A stretch of DNA of 64,000 nt from Azolla caroliniana (taxonomy: Eukaryota > Polypodiophyta), in NCBI GenBank assembly GCA_043228905.1, contig JBHGNT010000017.1, forward strand, positions 1,488,001 through 1,552,000. The letters run 5' to 3'. A program made the position numbers and the translations under genes. Numbering within the stretch: position 1 is the stretch's first letter; each line of letters starts with the position of its first letter. Of this stretch, positions 1 to 10,489 are shown one piece after another. Below the pieces are notes generated by a model. The model saw nothing but the letters and a program-made list of their open reading frames with translations. It made no database searches and had not been told where the DNA came from.

Positions 1-349
1 TCATAGAATACACAACAAGGATCGAAAGAGCATTCCTTTTTCCATGGTCTTACTGCATTGTAGGATAGAAACTAACTTAGATATGGCATGAACTATACGA
101 TAAATTATCAAAATTTGGACTTCGGTATGCAGGAATGGCAGAAGGGGCTAGACAGTTGGATGGTAAATTGCACTGGGACCATTTGATATGAAACAACAAT
201 TGTCTCAATATATTATACATTGTGCCTCTTAAATCAGCCTTACCTTTTGAACTTACAGAAGCGATGAACCGTCTTTCAAAAACTATGTAAGGGATGGATA
301 CACACAGAATACATGGAATAAAATGATGATGATAAATGTCTTTCCAGGA
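1..349. other. intergenic, UGT 3' flank
   Basis: I see no gene here. Bases from about 225 to 349 resemble the stretch at about 19465-19560, which lies beside another UGT fragment, so this is the 3' flank of the pseudogene that follows. The first 220 bases show nothing I recognise. Confidence 0.5.
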
Positions 350-890
350 TTATTTTTTGAATGAATGGATGAACTTTTGTATGTTAGTATATGATGTACC
401 ACCACATTGAGTAGCCCTCTTTATAGCTGTTTTAAACTTTTCAGCTCTGTTTCTCATTTCACTGCCTTCATTGTCATGAAAGAGGGGAAGGCCACAAGTT
501 AAGAGGGCCTAAGTGCCCACATGTAAGGTTGTTTGCTTGCTTTGATCCCCTCTACTATACTCTTGATGAGCTCGACCGGAGGGTTCCAAAAGAAATGTAC
601 ACAACCGAATGCTTGGATTTCTTATCCAGCCATGCAATACAAGCATTCTCATCTTCTTGCTTCATATTCGAGTCCATCGGAAGAAGCACACGGGTCCTAT
701 CGGATAGACGGGGATATGGAACTCTGACTCGAGTGCATGGGATGCTTCTCCTTCCAACTCCTCCAAAGTATTCAGTAAGATTGCATTGTAAAGGTTTAGT
801 TTGTCGGAATGTGACTTGAGGAACTCAATAAAAAAACTCGATGTATCGTGCACCTGTATGAATGTGGGGAAGCTCGAAGGCAGGGTACAT
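350..890 (-). pseudogene. UDP-glycosyltransferase pseudogene (deleted exon 2)
   Basis: Read on the minus strand this is part of the second exon of a UGT closely related to the intact genes at 23855 and 42655. The segment from about 885 to 540 matches the region that holds NTLEELEGEAS and FHIPVYPIGP in the intact genes. The segment from about 485 to 350 matches the last 45 residues and ends with the same IHSFKK-stop. The whole stretch between them, including the PSPG sugar-donor box, has been deleted, and there are frameshifts near 590 and 680. No first exon is visible. It cannot make a working enzyme. Its orientation is opposite to that of the two intact genes. Confidence 0.85.
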
Positions 891-2480
891 GTATGACATT
901 TTCAAGGCACCTGCTCCTACTCTCATCCATTGCTTTTTCGTTGAAACTTGAGGATCACATTGTTGATGGCATGATATTTTCAAGGCACTTGCTTCTATCT
1001 CTATTATTTTGTTACAACAAAGTCTTCCAACAGACATAGGAAAAAGTAACTATTCTTTTAACATATGGTTGCCATTCGAGCACGTTATTTGATTTTTAAA
1101 CAGTCAAAGCCCTTCCATATTTTTAAAACCAATGCAGACATTCTGATTCATCCAAATCTATTCGGCACGTGAACTTTTGATTCAAAATACCTTTAGGAAA
1201 TGACATATAGTCAAAAGAAATATTCCCATTGTGGCATTCCGAGATTTATTTATTTATTTATTTATTTGAGACCAAAGTGTTTGTTGTTTTTAGAGATTGC
1301 AATTACTAAGTTACTACTACACGCTCTTTCAACGTTGGTTGTCGACCTCTCCATCGAACAGATTTTGGGGTCACGTCACTTCAAGTGGTATTAATGTTTT
1401 TTCATTATAAGGGATTTTGTGTCATAACCAATGAATATGCATTGACAATTTGGGCGTCTTAATCATGGTGATAGGTTCTAAATGCATTTTAGGAAAGGCA
1501 AATTTCCATGATTTTTTTGTTGAAGCCAATTTGCATATGATTCTAGAGAGCCATGTCTACACACTGTGGTTCTATAATAATGCATAGGGAATTTTAGAAA
1601 GCCAATTTGATGTTCACATCCAATGGTTAACTAATGTCACTTTATGTAACCTCTTGTTGTATTTCATAATACCATGAATTACTTTATGTAAATTACATCG
1701 AAATCTCTTGTGCAATTATTCAAGATGTGCACCTAGATGTGTCACATACCCAAAACAATTTTGTGTATATCTTCATTATTTTGTGTATATCTTCATTATT
1801 AACTCTCAACAAAATATTTGAAAGTCAACCAATGTATCTCACCTTCCAATTATTTAAAGGGCACATTCACCTTTTGTGGTGCAAAGAATGAGTTCACACT
1901 CTGAGCAAGGTGGTGCTATGAATGTAGTAGGCAAGGTGATCATACAAAGCTTTTACCCCATGATTCGACCTTATCCACCTAAAATCCATAGAATTTCAAT
2001 TCAACTATTGTTTTCATGCTTTCAATCCTTCTCTTGGTTTTACTTCTACGTTATTTCATGAAGCATGGCATTAAATGTTCTAGAATGTTTTCCGGTTACC
2101 TCTTTTTTAAACCATATGTACCTAGAGCAAAGTAAAGACATATGTTAGTTCTTTCCCCATAACGTCAAGGAGATTCCTAAAACCCTATTACTTAACATCT
2201 AAACTAAGAAGTTTTTTAACGATAAATATATGCTCTAGTTCAATTACATTGTTACAAACATAAAGACCTAACGTGTAAAGGAATACAGTATTTTCTAGTT
2301 CAATTATATTGTTACATACATTAAGACCTGAAGTGTAGAGGAATAAGTTATTTTCTAGTTCAATTAGATTGTTATGGACATAAATACCTGAAGTGCAGAG
2401 GAATAAGCATTCCCAACTCAGATTATTTGTGTTACTCAACTACAACCTTTAGTTTTGTGGGTGAAATCCCCTTAGGAAAG
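891..2480. other. gene-free, decayed repeats
   Basis: No open frame here looks like a protein. There is a short duplicated phrase at about 893 and 970, a 20-bp direct duplication near 1760-1800, and a 60-bp tandem repeat listed separately. The rest looks like old AT-rich non-coding DNA. Confidence 0.5.
2234..2408. repeat. 60-bp tandem repeat, 3 units
   Basis: Three consecutive units with an exact 60-base period, each containing TAGTTCAATTA and then TTGTTA. Because 60 is a multiple of three, a minus-strand open frame runs through it, but it is low in information and I do not regard it as a gene. Confidence 0.8.
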
Positions 2481-2505
2481 TTGTGTACAATCACAAATCG
2501 GTCCT

Positions 2506-3260
2506 GCTACTGCTAACCCTCCAAATCCTCCGAAAGTCTCACCTCCACCAGAGCGCAACCCTTTTCCGGCCCTTTCGGACGACCCAGACTTTGATACAAT
2601 GCCGTATCACCCTATGTACGCTACACGGATGGCCCGGATGCCGAAGCCCACATCCACTCCTTTCTCAACACATGGCAAGCCAACCATTCGACACAACGAT
2701 TCACTGCCGCCGAGATCGACGCCTCCAAAATCGCCGAATTCACTTTCTCCCTCGACGGCCCTATTGCACAATGGTATTCCCAGCACGATCTTGGGGAGTT
2801 CACCACATTCTAGGACGTCCGCACACAGTTTCTAGAATTATTCCACCGAGAAATTCCTAAACGGGAATTGCTTCGGCAATTTTACACAATCTCACAGGGA
2901 CCCAACGAAACCGTGTCCTAGTTTGTTCTCTGATTTCAAGATCTCTATCGGCAATTGGCACAGAATGTCTCAGTGAACCATCTAAAGGATACGTTCCTGG
3001 CCAGCCTCCGTGAGCCTTTACGCACGACGTTGGCTCTCACGGATCTCTCACAACAAACCATTGAGCAAGTGGTTGCCCGCGTTCTTGCGCTCGCTAGGGC
3101 ACATCACAACAATTCATTTACAATGGGAACGCTTCAAACTGCCCTTTCAACGACTGAGGAAACGCAGTTCCGGCAAGCGCTAGAATGCACGCTATGCGCC
3201 AAATCTAGGCACTCATACAATAGAGCAATGCGAATATAACATGTTGAACCGGACGAATAC
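2506..3260 (+). pseudogene. Ty3/gypsy gag remnant
   Basis: Across shifting plus-strand frames this reads as a retrotransposon gag capsid domain. It has a stretch with IAQWYSQHDLGEF, then FLELFHREIPKRELL, then LAQNVSVNHLKDTFLASLRE, and ends in a zinc-knuckle-like C-x2-C-x4-H segment near 3190-3235. At least two in-frame stops and a frameshift break it. It is the 5' end of an old gypsy element that continues at 4038-4740, 9541-9986 and about 15423-15508, split by three later insertions. No 5' LTR is recognisable to the left. Confidence 0.75.
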
Positions 3261-3385
3261 GACCACAATCCACTAAATCGAGCCTTGTTCCAATCATGCG
3301 CAACCACGCCAACCTAACAGAGAGGCGACACGGTAGTTGGAAGAGAACCGACCACAGTACAACACAAGGGGTAACTTTGACACGG

Positions 3386-4037
3386 TGTCGCGTTGCTACG
3401 CGCGTGCGTGGAGAACGAGGCGGGATCACCGGGTCTTGAACCAAAGAGCAGGTGATAGAAGGGGAAAGAGAAAGAGAGAGATGCTCGGTTACGTATGAGC
3501 AAAGAAACTCAGGGACACGGCCCTGTCAACGCAGAAGACACGAATGGACACAGAGACAGAGAGACACGAATGTTTGTATATTAATGAATGAAAAATAAAC
3601 AACAAAGCATGCAAGCGGTTACAACCGAACAGGCTGGCGAACAGATGTCGATGCCTGCTCGTCTGCTCACGAAAGGGGATAGGATGGAGGTGCTGCCAGA
3701 AGCACACGGGCGTTCCTCGAAGCAGCGCGAGCCTCCCAAAAACCTGCAGAGAAGAGCGATGGAGAACGAACAGAGGAGAAGGGTTCGGTTTCAGTCCGAC
3801 AACACTTCGTCCTCCTCAATAAAAATTAATTTCTGTCTCCCCGCGTCTCCCTCTCTATTATAGCTTCAAGAGGGGAGCCGTTTCCCTCATTAACTTCCTA
3901 CCTACCGAATCTAACTACCTAGGATATACCTTTGTACCCAATTCTCTATTGTATACATTAAAGGGCACGCACGCGTGAAGAGCCGGTTCACGCGCGCTAT
4001 GCACCGATTACGCTAAGGGACGGTTTTCTTCACGACA
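3386..4037 (-). repeat. solo LTR inside the gypsy gag
   Basis: A 652-bp block begins TGTCG and ends CGACA, and is flanked by the 4-bp direct repeat ACGG (3382-3385 and 4038-4041). Read on the minus strand it has a TATA-like CTATAATAGAGAG near 3855-3865, so the LTR probably points left. The gag reading on either side resumes across it. I see no second copy of this LTR in the window, so it is best explained as a solo LTR left by recombination. The 4-bp rather than 5-bp duplication is slightly unusual. Confidence 0.6.
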
Positions 4038-4740
4038 ACGGTATGTTATACCAAGGCCAACTAGTATCGAGCCGAGCCCCCTTGCTACTCTAATCAATCT
4101 CATGATCACTGGCACTGTCATCAAGATCACCACCACTATTGTAGGGATTATGGTCGCGACGATTACGACGCACCACGAAATAATCGTGGATTCCGGAATA
4201 ATTGTGGGTTTAGAAATTCAGGCAATCGATGAAACTTCGACAATCGTCACTGAGAGAATCATCGCCCCAATAACTGGCGAAACCAACAACACGAGTCTCG
4301 AGGCAACTCTCCGTAGGGCTATTCCCCATAGGGACGGGAAGATCCGCCACAAAACCACACACCAACCTAGTTTGAGCACGGTGAACCCAACACCTCGACA
4401 ACCATCACCTGTTTTAATTGCAATCAACTTGGCCACTACCTAACCAATGCCCCACCATCAATAGGGGAAAAGCACCCGCAATTAATATGATCACGGTCGA
4501 CGTACAGCAGGTGACTACACGAAGTAAGACCACGCAGCAATCGCAGTGGGACATCCAGGATTCAGTTCAACAACAGGCTAAGGAATGCGTGGACGCAGCC
4601 AATAATGCCAACATAGACCATATGAAACCTGACATAGCGGAATCCACTAAACGGAGCCACGACCAACTACAGGCCGCACACTCGGATCGACCTACCTCTG
4701 CCGATCAGACGGATACCGATCCCGGGTGGCAGGCACTCGC
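4038..4740 (+). pseudogene. gypsy gag C-terminus and start of protease region
   Basis: This continues the gypsy element of 2506-3260. A low-complexity Asn/Arg-rich stretch leads to a second zinc knuckle reading CFNCNQLGHY near 4415-4440. A linker with NMITVDVQQVTTRSK follows at about 4485, typical of the segment before the gypsy protease. Copia-1 interrupts it at 4741, and the frame resumes at 9541 after one copy of the CTCGC target duplication. Several stops are present. Confidence 0.65.
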
Positions 4741-4965
4741 TGTAAGTTTCTCAGAGAAAAATGCCTCTATGTATAAAAACGCCCTACAAAATCATTCTTA
4801 TTGATGGTAAATATATATAGGTACAATGTGGGGAAAACAGTTACATATGAACCTTCACGGTTCTTGAAGACAGTTACATGTGAACCTTCATGGTTCTTTA
4901 TTCATGGTAAGTATTTTCTAATTTCCTAATATATTTATATTGCTTACATTAAAAATGTTCCAACA
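4741..4965 (-). repeat. copia-1 LTR (3' LTR)
   Basis: The LTR begins TGTAAGTTTCTC and ends GTTCCAACA on the plus strand. It matches 9316-9540 except for two substitutions, which implies a recent insertion. Confidence 0.95.
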
Positions 4966-4979
4966 CCCCCCCCTTAAGG
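4966..4979 (-). other. copia-1 polypurine tract
   Basis: On the minus strand this reads CCTTAAGGGGGGGG directly before the 3' LTR, the position where plus-strand DNA synthesis is primed in LTR retrotransposons. Confidence 0.8.
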
Positions 4980-4987
4980 TAAGCAAT

Positions 4988-6539
4988 TTATTTCTTCTTA
5001 GGGTTTAGTAAACTAAGGCCAATTTTAGAACAACATAACCAATGCTTTTGGCTTGAGACAGGTTTCTTTAAGAAATCAGCCCACATGGTGGTTGTTGAAG
5101 TATACTGTAAAATCATTTCTTTTGCTGCTACCAATTCTCTTATAAAGTGATGTCGAGCTCTAATGTGTTTGTTTTGATATGTGATCTTTGGGTTTTCAGC
5201 TAACTTTATACACAACTGATTGTCGCAATAGATCTTCATTTCTGAGAGTTTGAAAATGTCAAGCTCTTCAATAATTGTCTTAATCCAGATTCCTTCTTTG
5301 GCAGTGAGAGTTGCTGCTACATACTCTGCTTCAGTACTCGACAGCGCCACCGAAGTTTGTCTTTTACTTCGCCATGCTATAGTACCTCCAGCAAATGTGA
5401 AGAGCATGCCAGAGGTTGATCGAGAGGTGTCAATATCCCCTCCCCAATCAGAATCCGTCCAACTTTGTAGGGGAGCATGAAGCCATCCGTTGAGTTGGTA
5501 CGAATTCTGGAATTGGAAGCTGCGGTAGGTAAGTACCATGTCTTTGGTATGTTGTAGGTAGCGGAGAACCCGCTTTAGAGCTTACCAATGTGCTATTCCA
5601 GGATTTTGCATAAACCTAGATAGAAAACCAGCACAAAAAGATAAATCTGGTCGTGTACAACTTACCAAATATTTGACACTTCCTAAAATTTGGCGATATG
5701 GAAGCGATGTCATGATTTTCTCGTCCATTATAGTTTGTGGACTTATCATTAGAAGATAGTTTGCATGGTACTGTCATTGGTGTTCGAATAGGTTTGCAAT
5801 CAGCCATGTCAAATTTCTTTAATATATCTTCCACCAACTTCTTTTGTGAAAGAGTGAGAGTACCTTCCATTCGATTTCAAGTTACTTTGATACCAAGGCA
5901 AAACTCCATTGGTCCTAAGTCTTTGACTGGAAACTTCATTTTTAGTTGGGAGATGGTCTTCCTCATAGCAGTAATTGAATTTGAGGCAATAGGGAGGTCA
6001 TCAACATATACACCAAGAAGTATAAAAATTTTACCTTCCTTTCGGATGTATAAATTTGGTTCTGCCTGAAGACGTTTGAATCCAATAGATTCAAGATAAG
6101 TATGTAGCTTCAAATGCCACATTCTAGGTGATTGTTTGAGACCATATAAGGATTTCTTGAGTTTGCACATATGATGAGGATTCTTTGAATCTACAAAGAA
6201 TGGAGGTTGCTCCATATAAATTTCCTCATCCAAGTCACCATGAAGGAAGGCCGTTTCTACATCAAGATGGTGTAGTTCTAGGTTTAAACCAACACTTCTA
6301 GCAAACATAAACCTTAGCGGAACTGCTTTAAGAGTTGGGGCAAAAGTGTCTGTAAAGTCAAGGCCTGGAACTTGTGAAAAACCTCGAGCAACAAGTCGTG
6401 CCTTGTGTTGAAGTAGAGCTCCTTGTGAATCAAACTTCTTGGTCAAAACCCATTTGTTTGAGATGATATTTCGGTTTTCTGGAGGTGTAACAAGTTCCCA
6501 AGTGTCATTCTTTAGTAAAGCATCAATCTCAAGTTGCAT
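4988..6539 (-). pseudogene. copia-1 reverse transcriptase and RNase H
   Basis: The minus-strand frame from 6539 to 5877 is a copia reverse transcriptase. It opens with DALLKNDTWELV, has HKARLVARGF and the catalytic VYVDDL, and ends in KDLGPMEFCLGI. Frameshifts or stops separate it from 5870-5616 and 5539-4988. The last part is the RNase H, with SSTEAEYVA and a final segment resembling the usual copia end (TTTMWADFLKKP). The breaks make it non-functional. Confidence 0.85.
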
Positions 6540-7128
6540 TGCTTCTTTCCACTTGACACTATCCGTCCATGAATGGCTTCTTCTGCACTAGGGGAAAAAT
6601 CATCATTATCAAGAATTTCGAAATCATCTTGTGCAAAATCCACTTCAAGAGAAAGATCAGCCATTAGTGCTTCTAATGGTTCAATGATCTCCATAATTTC
6701 TTTCAAGCTTCTAAACTTAGATCTCCTTGTGGGAAGACGAGGGTAAGCATCTTCATCATCAAGCGAATCTAGATCAAGATTTGGCTCTAGATGGGAGGAA
6801 ACTGAGGAAATATCTTTAGGGGATGTAAAATCTGTTTTAAAATGGAACCCTAAACTTGAATCAGAGGGAGAATGCCAAGATTTTCCTGAGTCTTCAAGAT
6901 TTGTTGTAGAATCAACTATTTCATAAGTTGAGTGTATTGGTTCACTATCATTTCTGATTATTGTGTCCTTATTGTTTATAGCTAAGAAGGGTGTCGATGC
7001 AGAAGCACGATCCATCGCTGGAGTTGTAGTGGCAAATATAGGACCTGTTGTTGTTGTGGTTTGTCCTATTGGAAGCTCCTTTGGAACTGTTGATGTTATC
7101 GTAGGAATTTTTGTTGTTGCCACCGGAA
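6540..7128 (-). pseudogene. copia-1 integrase-RT linker with deletion
   Basis: A Thr/Ser-rich and acidic linker lies between integrase and reverse transcriptase. The conserved segment that normally follows the integrase core (the FGC/LGY region) is missing, which points to a deletion of roughly 90 codons near 7129. The frame differs from both neighbours. Confidence 0.65.
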
Positions 7129-9234
7129 CTATCGTTGTTGCTTTGGTTTATGTCCAAACCAAACCATGTATGGCGTGTGCAGACCTAGCACTTTGTGTGG
7201 AGATCTGTTTTGTAAATAGCATGATGTCGCTACTGCCTCTTGCCAAAACCGGTGTTCAAGTCCTGCCACTTGCAACATGCTTCTACTTGCATCTAATAGT
7301 GTTCTATTCGTTCTTTCTGCCACTCCGTTCTGTTGTGGGTTGTGTGGTACATTGAGCTCATGTCTAATGCCATGTACATTGCAGAAATTCTGCCATTCAT
7401 TTGAGACATATTCTCCACCATTATCTGACCTAACGCTGTTGATTTTACTTTGACATTGATTTTCAGCCATGGATTTATAATAGGTAAAGGCTTGGAAGGC
7501 TTCAGACTTTTTCTTTAAAAAATAAAGCATGGTAAATCTACTAAATTCATCGATGAATGAAATGAAATAGTGATTACCAGAAATTGATTTCTTTTGGAAT
7601 GGACCACAGAAGTCTGAATGTACTAACTGCAACTTTCTTTCAAATCTGCGTTTGCTGAGGGAAAACTTTTGTCTCGTTTGTTTCCCATAAATACATCCTT
7701 CACAAAGTGAAAGGTATGTAAATGGTTGTGTTGGCATACCCTCTCCAAGGTTATGAATTTGGCATGTCTTCATGACTCTTGGATGTAGATGTCTGAGCCG
7801 ATAATGCCATAATAAAGTATGATCAACTTGAGAGTTTCTTGAGGCACTGTGTGCTTCGATTGGTGTTTTGTCCATAGCTTGAAGGGGGTAAAGTCTTCCA
7901 TGTTTGGGAGACACTATCTTTACGACTTTTCCTGATGATAAAGTATATTTGATAATTGCACAGTTGTGATGAAATTCAATTATTGCACCATTTGTTGTGG
8001 CTTCACTTACAGACAGCAAGTTCTTCGCCAGGCCAGGAACATAGTATACATTGGATATACTAATTGTTTGCTCATTGTCAATTGATAGATGAACTATTCC
8101 CATTCCTAAAGCCAACTTGATTGCATTGTCACCAAATCGAACTTCCAGAGGTGTAGCAAGTTGGATGTAATCATGAAGAAGGTTTCTACTATGGGTAAGA
8201 TGATGGGTTGCACCTGTGTCAAACAACCATAAATTTTCCACATTGAAGTTCTGATTTATTGCCACAAATGCTTGGATAAAAGGGTCATTATCTTCTTGTT
8301 GGTTTTGTATTGAGGCTGTGTGAACATGTGCTGAGTTTCTTTTATTCTTATTCCTGTGATCATATTGCTTCTTTCTGCAGTCTCTTTCCATGTGACCCAC
8401 CTTACCACAATATCGACAAATAATTTGAGAGGAAATACTAAGGGCACCTGATTTTTTATTCTGGAACGATTTTTTATTGTGGAACTTGTTTCCATCATGT
8501 ACACTTGGTATGTTCTTTGTGTACTTATTATTGTTCTGAAATTTGTTTCTATTAAAGTTACCTCTCTGATTCTTCATCGTAGCAATCATTGCCATGTGTG
8601 GATTGTCTGAGACATTTTGAGGCTTTCTCCTTCGAAGATCTTCCTGCTTCATCTTTGAGATCAGATTTTGTAGCGAAAGTGTTGGATCAGCCCCATGGAT
8701 CACTATAAATGGGCCCCATGAAGTTGGTAGGGCTCCAAACATGATGTCTACCTTCATTTCTTCATCAATCTTGTTGCCCGCTGAAATTATTGTATCATAT
8801 GCAGATTGATATTTGCTGATGAAGGTGTCAAGTGAGTCATCCTCTTTCATTTCCAAAGTTACAAGGTAACGAAATGAAAGGACTTTTGTCGTTCTATCTA
8901 ATGGTTCATGGTGTTCTTTAAGAAGATCCCACATTTCTTTAGATGACTCAAGGTGTTTGACAAGATCCACTTGTCTATCTGTTAGATGCATGATGATTTC
9001 AATCCTTGCATCCAGATCTTTCATCTTCCATTATGTTGTTTCAGGTTCTGTGGTTGGTTGTTTGATCTCACCTTTCATTATTTTAAGTAGATCCATTCGT
9101 TGTAGGATGAGTTCCATCTTTAATTTCCACATCCTGTAGTTGTTTTCGTTTAATTTTTCGATTAAATACTTTCTTGTGGTAGGTGTTGTTGATGTTGTTG
9201 TTGAGGTCGTTGATGTTCCTTCACTCGAAGCCAT
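7129..9234 (-). pseudogene. copia-1 gag, protease and integrase
   Basis: Starting at 9234, the first 67 codons end at a single in-frame TAA, after which the same frame runs on for 631 codons. Visible in order are the gag helical region, a zinc knuckle CRYCGKVGHMERDC near 8390, an aspartic protease signature LFDTGATHH near 8210, and the GAG-pre-integrase zinc domain (HYRLRH, then CEGCIYGK). The integrase core follows, with SDFCGPF, VRSDNGGEY and QQNGVAERTNRTL. The catalytic motifs look intact. The stop and the downstream deletion make this copy defective. Confidence 0.9.
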
Positions 9235-9303
9235 TTCTGCAGACCTTCCGGATCAACCTGTAGAGAATGCTTAGAGAGAAAATGAATATCTAGGATTGTT
9301 TTC

Positions 9304-9315
9304 ACTCTGATACCA
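9304..9315 (-). other. copia-1 primer-binding site
   Basis: On the minus strand this reads TGGTATCAGAGT immediately inside the 5' LTR. Eleven bases match the 3' end complement of plant initiator tRNA-Met used by most copia elements. Confidence 0.9.
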
Positions 9316-9540
9316 TGTAAGTTTCTCAGAGAAAAATGCTTCTATGTATAAAAACGCCCTACAGAATCATTCTTATTGATGGTAAATATATATAGGTACA
9401 ATGTGGGGAAAACAGTTACATATGAACCTTCACGGTTCTTGAAGACAGTTACATGTGAACCTTCATGGTTCTTTATTCATGGTAAGTATTTTCTAATTTC
9501 CTAATATATTTATATTGCTTACATTAAAAATGTTCCAACA
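9316..9540 (-). repeat. copia-1 LTR (5' LTR)
   Basis: This is the second copy of the 225-bp LTR. For minus-strand transcription it is the 5' LTR and carries the promoter. Confidence 0.95.
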
Positions 9541-9986
9541 CTCGCGGACTCCCAAATCTCAATGTCGCTGCATAAATTGCTACACGTACTTCCTCGCTTT
9601 CAGGAGACGGTCCATTCCCTCACAAATCGGGATCTAGTGGCGCCATCCGTAAACCTCACGACCCCGACACCAGGACCTCCTCTGATGGATTCCCAAAATC
9701 CAGCCGTACAACTCATCATACGAGGTCAAGAAGTTCCCGGATGCATTATCGATGGTGGGTCAGGCGTCAATATCGTTAGCGAAGCAACATGCCACAAGAT
9801 CGGTATCACTCAATGGGAGTCGTGTCCATTTTGGTTATGAATGGTGGATACACGGTCGGTACGGCTGATAGGCCTCATCGGCAATTTGGAATTTACCCTG
9901 GGAGGCCACGCTTTTACCGTGTCCTAGATCTTGCTTCGACATGCAAAGGAGACAAATGGGACTACTGCAAGCAGAAGAGGGGAAAG
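9541..9986 (+). pseudogene. gypsy aspartic protease fragment
   Basis: This continues the gypsy element beyond copia-1. The frame from 9562 carries a retropepsin-like signature IIDGGSGVNIVSEATCHKIG near 9747-9805, with active-site Asp-Gly-Gly in place of the more common Asp-Ser/Thr-Gly, as in some plant gypsy lineages. A frameshift near 9830 moves it into the frame read from 9789 onward. Copia-2 interrupts it at 9987. Confidence 0.75.
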
Positions 9987-10449
9987 TGTTAAGAAAACGT
10001 GAAGAAGGCACTCGGGCTCTTCTTATGTGTGTGCGGCGGATCGTAGTGTGCTGGATCGTTAGCGTGCTCTAAACAGACAGAGAAAGGAAAGGGGACTTAC
10101 CTCTGTAGTAGCAAAATGGTTTTCTTCTATTACATGTAGAGCTCAACTTGCTCTCGTCAGTCTTCTGGTCTCTCACTCTCTCTCAGAGTTCTCTACTCAC
10201 TGTATGTCTTCTTACTGCTTACTTCCTATTCACTCTCACTTACTTTTACCTAAGTCATAAGTTATTACACATGCAGCTAATTAGCTGCCAGTAGCTAATT
10301 AGCTGTCAGTCGCTAAATAGCTGTTCACTAGCTAATTAGCTGTCACTAGCTAAATAGCTGTTTTACCTTTTTGTTCACTAGTAGCTAAATAGCTACTATA
10401 GCTTATTTCTCATAAGCATCGCATACCATGTTGAGCTTGCTTCTCAACA
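9987..10449 (-). repeat. copia-2 LTR (3' LTR)
   Basis: The LTR begins TGTTAAGAAAACG and ends TTCTCAACA. It contains a run of AGCT-based palindromes listed separately. Confidence 0.97.
10273..10403. repeat. palindromic sub-repeats in copia-2 LTR
   Basis: Five to six units of about 18-19 bp are built on the palindrome AGCTAATTAGCT or its variant AGCTAAATAGCT. The same block is present in the other LTR at about 15246-15376. Such LTR sub-repeats often act as enhancers, but no function can be shown from sequence. Confidence 0.85.
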
Positions 10450-10462
10450 CTCCCCCTCAAGC
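10450..10462 (-). other. copia-2 polypurine tract
   Basis: On the minus strand this reads GCTTGAGGGGGAG directly before the 3' LTR. Confidence 0.8.
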
Positions 10463-10489
10463 TCAACTTATCCTTTCTTGGGGTTCTCT

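Larger units (their letters stand above)
4741..9540 (-). mobile_element. copia-1, Ty1/copia retrotransposon, 4800 bp
   Basis: This is a complete-length element with two 225-bp LTRs (4741-4965 and 9316-9540) that differ at only two positions I can find. It is flanked by the 5-bp duplication CTCGC (4736-4740 and 9541-9545). It is transcribed on the minus strand. A primer-binding site for initiator tRNA-Met lies beside the right LTR, and a polypurine tract lies beside the left one. Domain order on the minus strand is gag, zinc knuckle, protease, integrase, reverse transcriptase, RNase H, which is the copia order. Coding is broken: one in-frame stop separates the first 67 codons from the rest, about 90 codons are missing after the integrase core, and the RT-RNase H part has frameshifts. 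It sits inside the older gypsy element. Confidence 0.95.

Noticed and set aside
2188-2439. 83-codon minus-strand frame with a repeated 20-residue unit.
   Set aside because: It reflects a 60-bp tandem repeat with no start context or neighbours that support a gene.
3588-3863. Plus-strand open frame of 91 codons.
   Set aside because: It lies within the solo LTR and has no recognisable protein features.
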